Of a DNA stretch of 7,523 nt, positions 5,877 to 7,523 are shown in pieces; position 1 is the first letter of the stretch; each line of letters opens with the position of its first letter. The DNA comes from an uncultured Erysipelotrichaceae bacterium. Lineage in GTDB: Bacteria; Bacillota_I; Bacilli_A; Erysipelotrichales; Erysipelotrichaceae. The stretch is from the NCBI GenBank assembly GCA_934675465.1, contig CAKUQM010000058.1, positions 1 to 7,523 of the forward strand, in the 5' to 3' direction. A program made the position numbers and the translations under genes. The notes beneath the pieces were generated by a model. That model was given only the letters and a program-made list of their open reading frames with translations. It was not told where the DNA came from and ran no database searches.

Positions 5877-6421
5877 TTTACTTAAGATTGTTTATAGAGT
5901 TTTTGAAGGTTGGTTTCTTCTCTTTTGGAGGGGGCTATGGTGCGATAGCTATTATTAGAGATGTGGTTATTTCTAATAATTGGTTAACTGATGATGGTTT
6001 GGCTTATATGATAGCTTTATCAGAGTCTACTCCTGGTCCTATTATGGTTAATTTAGCTACTTATGTTGGTAGTGTGAACGGTGGCTTATTGGGTGCTGTG
6101 GTAGCTACAATCGGTGTTATTTTTCCCGCATTCATAATTATTATTCTAGTGGTCAAAGTACTTAGTTCTATTATGAATAATAAGTATTTTAAATATATTA
6201 TGGATGGAGCAATATTGGCTGTTGTTGGCATTATATTGGCTACTGGTTTATACATGCTAATGGAGAATAATAGCATGATAGAGATTGTTATTTCCATTAT
6301 CTTATTATTCACTTTATTAGTTGTTAAAGTTAAGAAAATAAAATTAAACCCAATAATGTTTATTTGTTATTCGGCTATAGTTGGGGTTATAGTTAATATA
6401 GTTATACAAAGGGTGTTGTGA
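5873..6421 (+). CDS. Chromate-transporter (CHR) family half-size protein, second of a pair
   Basis: A membrane protein of 182 residues, paralogous to the gene just upstream. FLKVGFFSFGGGYGA (10-24) and SESTPGPIMVN (50-60) are the two CHR signatures, followed by TYVGSVNGGLLGAVVAT (63-79) and several hydrophobic helices. Sequence identity to its partner is concentrated in this N-terminal half; the C-terminal helices diverge, as expected for a heteromeric pair. It starts in an ATGA overlap with the upstream stop, with GAGG (5859-5862) 10 nt before the ATG, so production should be near 1:1. The substrate is not certain: chromate is the family name, and sulfate-like or other anions remain possible. 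Confidence 0.9.
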   Translation: MIYLRLFIEFLKVGFFSFGGGYGAIAIIRDVVISNNWLTDDGLAYMIALSESTPGPIMVNLATYVGSVNGGLLGAVVATIGVIFPAFIIIILVVKVLSSIMNNKYFKYIMDGAILAVVGIILATGLYMLMENNSMIEIVISIILLFTLLVVKVKKIKLNPIMFICYSAIVGVIVNIVIQRVL

Positions 6422-7227
6422 TGAAAAAGAAGAATAATAGTTTTATTTATGTAGCTATAGTAGTGTTATCGGTCTTATTGGTTTTTGGTATTGTGATTTT
6501 GGCGTTTGATCCTTTTTCTTTCTTTGTGAAAAAGAAAGATGATCCTATAGTTAAGGTTGATGAGCCAATGGTAGAGGTTAATGAAGATGAGAAGGCTTTA
6601 GTTAATACATTGTGGGAGACAAATAGTGTTAAGTCAGATGATTATGTGGGTACTATTACTTTTGAGTCTGGGATAATTGATTTGCCTTTTGTGCAGGGAA
6701 GGGATAATGAAACTTATTATCGTACTGATTGGGAGACCATGAAGTATGATGAGGAGGGTTCTATTTTCTTGGATTCTTCTAATACTTTGGATGATCAAAA
6801 TCTAATATTGATTGGTCATTATGTTTATGCAAGTTATGATGCAAGTGGTACGCATAAGTTTACTCCTTTGGTTAAGTTAATTGACAAGGAAAATTATGAA
6901 AATAATAAATATGTTAAATTGTATCTCGAGAATGAAGTGAGAAGATATGAGATTGCTTATGTTTATTATTGTGAGTTAATTGAAGACGAATATGAAGGTG
7001 AAAAGTTCTCTTATACTAATGATGGTTTTGAATTCTATTATCCAAATTATACAGAGGAACAATTTGATAAATATATTGATACTGTAAAGAAGAATGCTTT
7101 CTATGACACAGGTGTTAGTGTTGATTATAATGATAAACTTTTAACACTTCAAACTTGTGTTGAGAATCATGATGAATTAAGGGAAATTGTACTACTTAAG
7201 GAAATAGATAGAACAAGTTATAACTAA
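6421..7227 (+). CDS. Class B sortase (membrane-anchored transpeptidase)
   Basis: A cysteine transpeptidase that cleaves a sorting signal in secreted proteins and joins them to the cell wall or pilus subunits. A basic N-terminus (MKKKNN) is followed by one transmembrane helix (about 8-28), giving an N-in, catalytic-domain-out topology, then an acidic linker. Class B features are LPFVQGRDNETYY (88-100), the catalytic His in IGHY (His133; more usual YGHN), the active-site TLQTC (Cys246), and Arg254 in ELREIVLL as the third catalytic residue. The long insertion between His and Cys also fits class B. The start at 6421 is preferred over the in-frame GTG at 6418 because AAAGGG (6408-6413) is then 7 nt away; this gives 268 residues and a 1-nt TGATG overlap with the upstream gene. 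No substrate with a sorting motif is encoded in the window, so the target is unknown. It is the last gene of the operon. Confidence 0.93.
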   Translation: MKKKNNSFIYVAIVVLSVLLVFGIVILAFDPFSFFVKKKDDPIVKVDEPMVEVNEDEKALVNTLWETNSVKSDDYVGTITFESGIIDLPFVQGRDNETYYRTDWETMKYDEEGSIFLDSSNTLDDQNLILIGHYVYASYDASGTHKFTPLVKLIDKENYENNKYVKLYLENEVRRYEIAYVYYCELIEDEYEGEKFSYTNDGFEFYYPNYTEEQFDKYIDTVKKNAFYDTGVSVDYNDKLLTLQTCVENHDELREIVLLKEIDRTSYN

Positions 7228-7228
7228 T

Positions 7229-7251
7229 AAAGATCGAGCAATCGGTCTTTT
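7229..7251 (+). terminator. Rho-independent terminator of the operon
   Basis: AAAGATCGA (7229-7237) pairs with TCGGTCTTT (7242-7250), 9 bp with one G-T wobble, closed by a GCAA (GNRA) tetraloop. The T-run is short (TTTT, 7248-7251, then AATATT). It begins one base after the sortase stop codon, the natural end of the operon. Confidence 0.8.
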
Positions 7252-7327
7252 AATATTGGTAAATGTAAAGAAAAATGAATTGTAAATTTTGATTTGATTT
7301 TTGTTCATGATTGGAAGGATGAGTGTG

Positions 7328-7362
7328 AACTTTCAACATAGGTTTTAAAAAAATCTAAAGTT
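7328..7362 (+). other. Possible stem-loop in the intergenic region
   Basis: AACTTT (7328-7333) can pair with AAAGTT (7357-7362), and AGGTTT (7340-7345) with AAATCT (7351-7356), leaving a TAAAA loop and a 6-nt one-sided bulge. It is followed by GGGAGG (7363-7368) and an A-rich stretch with three ATGs (7373-7410), not a T-run, so it is not a + strand terminator. It is weak and AU-rich and may be chance. Confidence 0.3.
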
Positions 7363-7412
7363 GGGAGGTAGCAAAAAAATGGAGCAAAAAAAAATGAGGA
7401 AAAAAATGGACA

Positions 7413-7440
7413 TTGATTTTAATAATATATTGTGTATAAT
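7413..7440 (+). promoter_or_regulatory. Promoter firing into the 38-bp repeat array
   Basis: TTGATT (7413-7418) and a perfect TATAAT (7435-7440) lie at 16-bp spacing. Transcription should start near 7447, putting a GGTA-GAAA-TACC mini-hairpin (7451-7462) at the 5' end of the RNA and the first repeat about 18 nt downstream. This is better than the operon promoter's -35 and points to a dedicated transcript across the repeats. Confidence 0.6.
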
Positions 7441-7463
7441 ACAAGCGAAGGTAGAAATACCAG

Positions 7464-7523
7464 AAGCGGTGTACCCTACCAAAACCAAGTGGGAGCGAAA
7501 AAAGCGGTGTACCCTACCAAAAC
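7464..7523 (+). repeat. Start of a 38-bp tandem repeat array, possible pseudoknot RNA (type III antitoxin-like)
   Basis: A 22-bp sequence beginning AAGCGGTGTACC occurs at 7464-7485 and again, without a mismatch, at 7502-7523, where the window ends. The intervening 16 nt (CAAGTGGGAGCGAAAA) make a 38-bp period, so at least 1.6 units are visible. Within a unit, GGT (7468-7470) can pair with ACC (7484-7486), and CCC-T-AC (7474-7479) with GTGGG (7489-7493, T7477 bulged), in the order that makes an H-type pseudoknot. Units are joined by AAAAAA (7498-7503). Known: ToxI/AntiQ-type antitoxin RNAs are tandem pseudoknot repeats of about 35-45 nt, cut by their toxin in A-rich junctions. That this is one is inference, because no toxin gene is in view. 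The repeat itself is certain. Confidence 0.75.

Noticed and set aside
6061..6312. Open frame on the - strand inside the second CHR gene
   Set aside because: It is the antisense shadow of a well-supported membrane protein gene, with no promoter or ribosome binding site seen.
7313..7345. Short frame ATGAGTGTGAAC... (MSVNFQHRF) after GGAAGG
   Set aside because: Only nine codons, the ATG directly abuts the purine run, and it lies in an AU-rich stem region. It is too little to support a gene.
7464..7523. CRISPR array starting at the right edge
   Set aside because: The period is 38 bp, leaving only 16 nt between 22-bp identical blocks. CRISPR arrays normally have repeats of 23-47 bp plus spacers of about 30 bp, a period over 60. 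No cas gene is present, and the inter-block sequence can take part in the same fold as the repeat.

Overview
This window comes from a low-GC Gram-positive bacterium with about one third G+C. The best guess is a host-associated member of the Bacilli/Erysipelotrichia-type Firmicutes. The evidence is strong GGAGG-type ribosome binding sites, TATAAT promoters, a sortase B, and a cmk-der gene pair. TGA serves as a stop (5874-5876, 6419-6421) and Trp is TGG, so the genetic code is standard, not the Mycoplasma code. The genus cannot be named from the sequence. All genes are on the + strand.

Layout. (1) Positions 1-76 look like the right end of an IS200/IS605-type element whose tnpB lies outside the window. 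(2) Positions 77-603 hold no convincing gene but contain several inverted and direct repeats and the promoter of the next genes. (3) Positions 604-1534 are a two-gene toxin-antitoxin unit: an antitoxin joining a RelB/DinJ-like N-terminus to a VbhA-like inhibitory C-terminus, followed after 1 nt by a Fic AMP-transferase with an intact HPFREGNGRxxR motif. (4) A new promoter near 1591-1620 starts a tight operon running to a terminator at 7229-7251. It encodes a very acidic, repeat-containing, C-terminally anchored protein of unknown function, cytidylate kinase (cmk), the ribosome-assembly GTPase Der, two half-size chromate-transporter (CHR) proteins and a class B sortase. (5) Positions 7252-7523 are an A-rich intergenic stretch, then a good promoter, then the start of a 38-bp tandem repeat array cut by the window end.

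How the parts relate. The operon joins nucleotide metabolism (Cmk) and 50S assembly (Der) to envelope functions (CHR pair, sortase). Gaps are 15 nt or less, and the last three genes overlap their upstream neighbours, so co-transcription and coupling are likely. The Fic unit differs sharply in lysine codon choice from cmk (mostly AAA against mostly AAG) and sits beside a mobile-element end, which suggests later arrival.

The two best leads are the hybrid RelB/DinJ-VbhA antitoxin and the 38-bp array at the right edge. Each array unit can be drawn as a small H-type pseudoknot behind a promoter, as in type III (ToxIN/AbiQ/CptIN/TenpIN) antitoxin RNAs. The toxin gene that would prove the second idea lies beyond the window.
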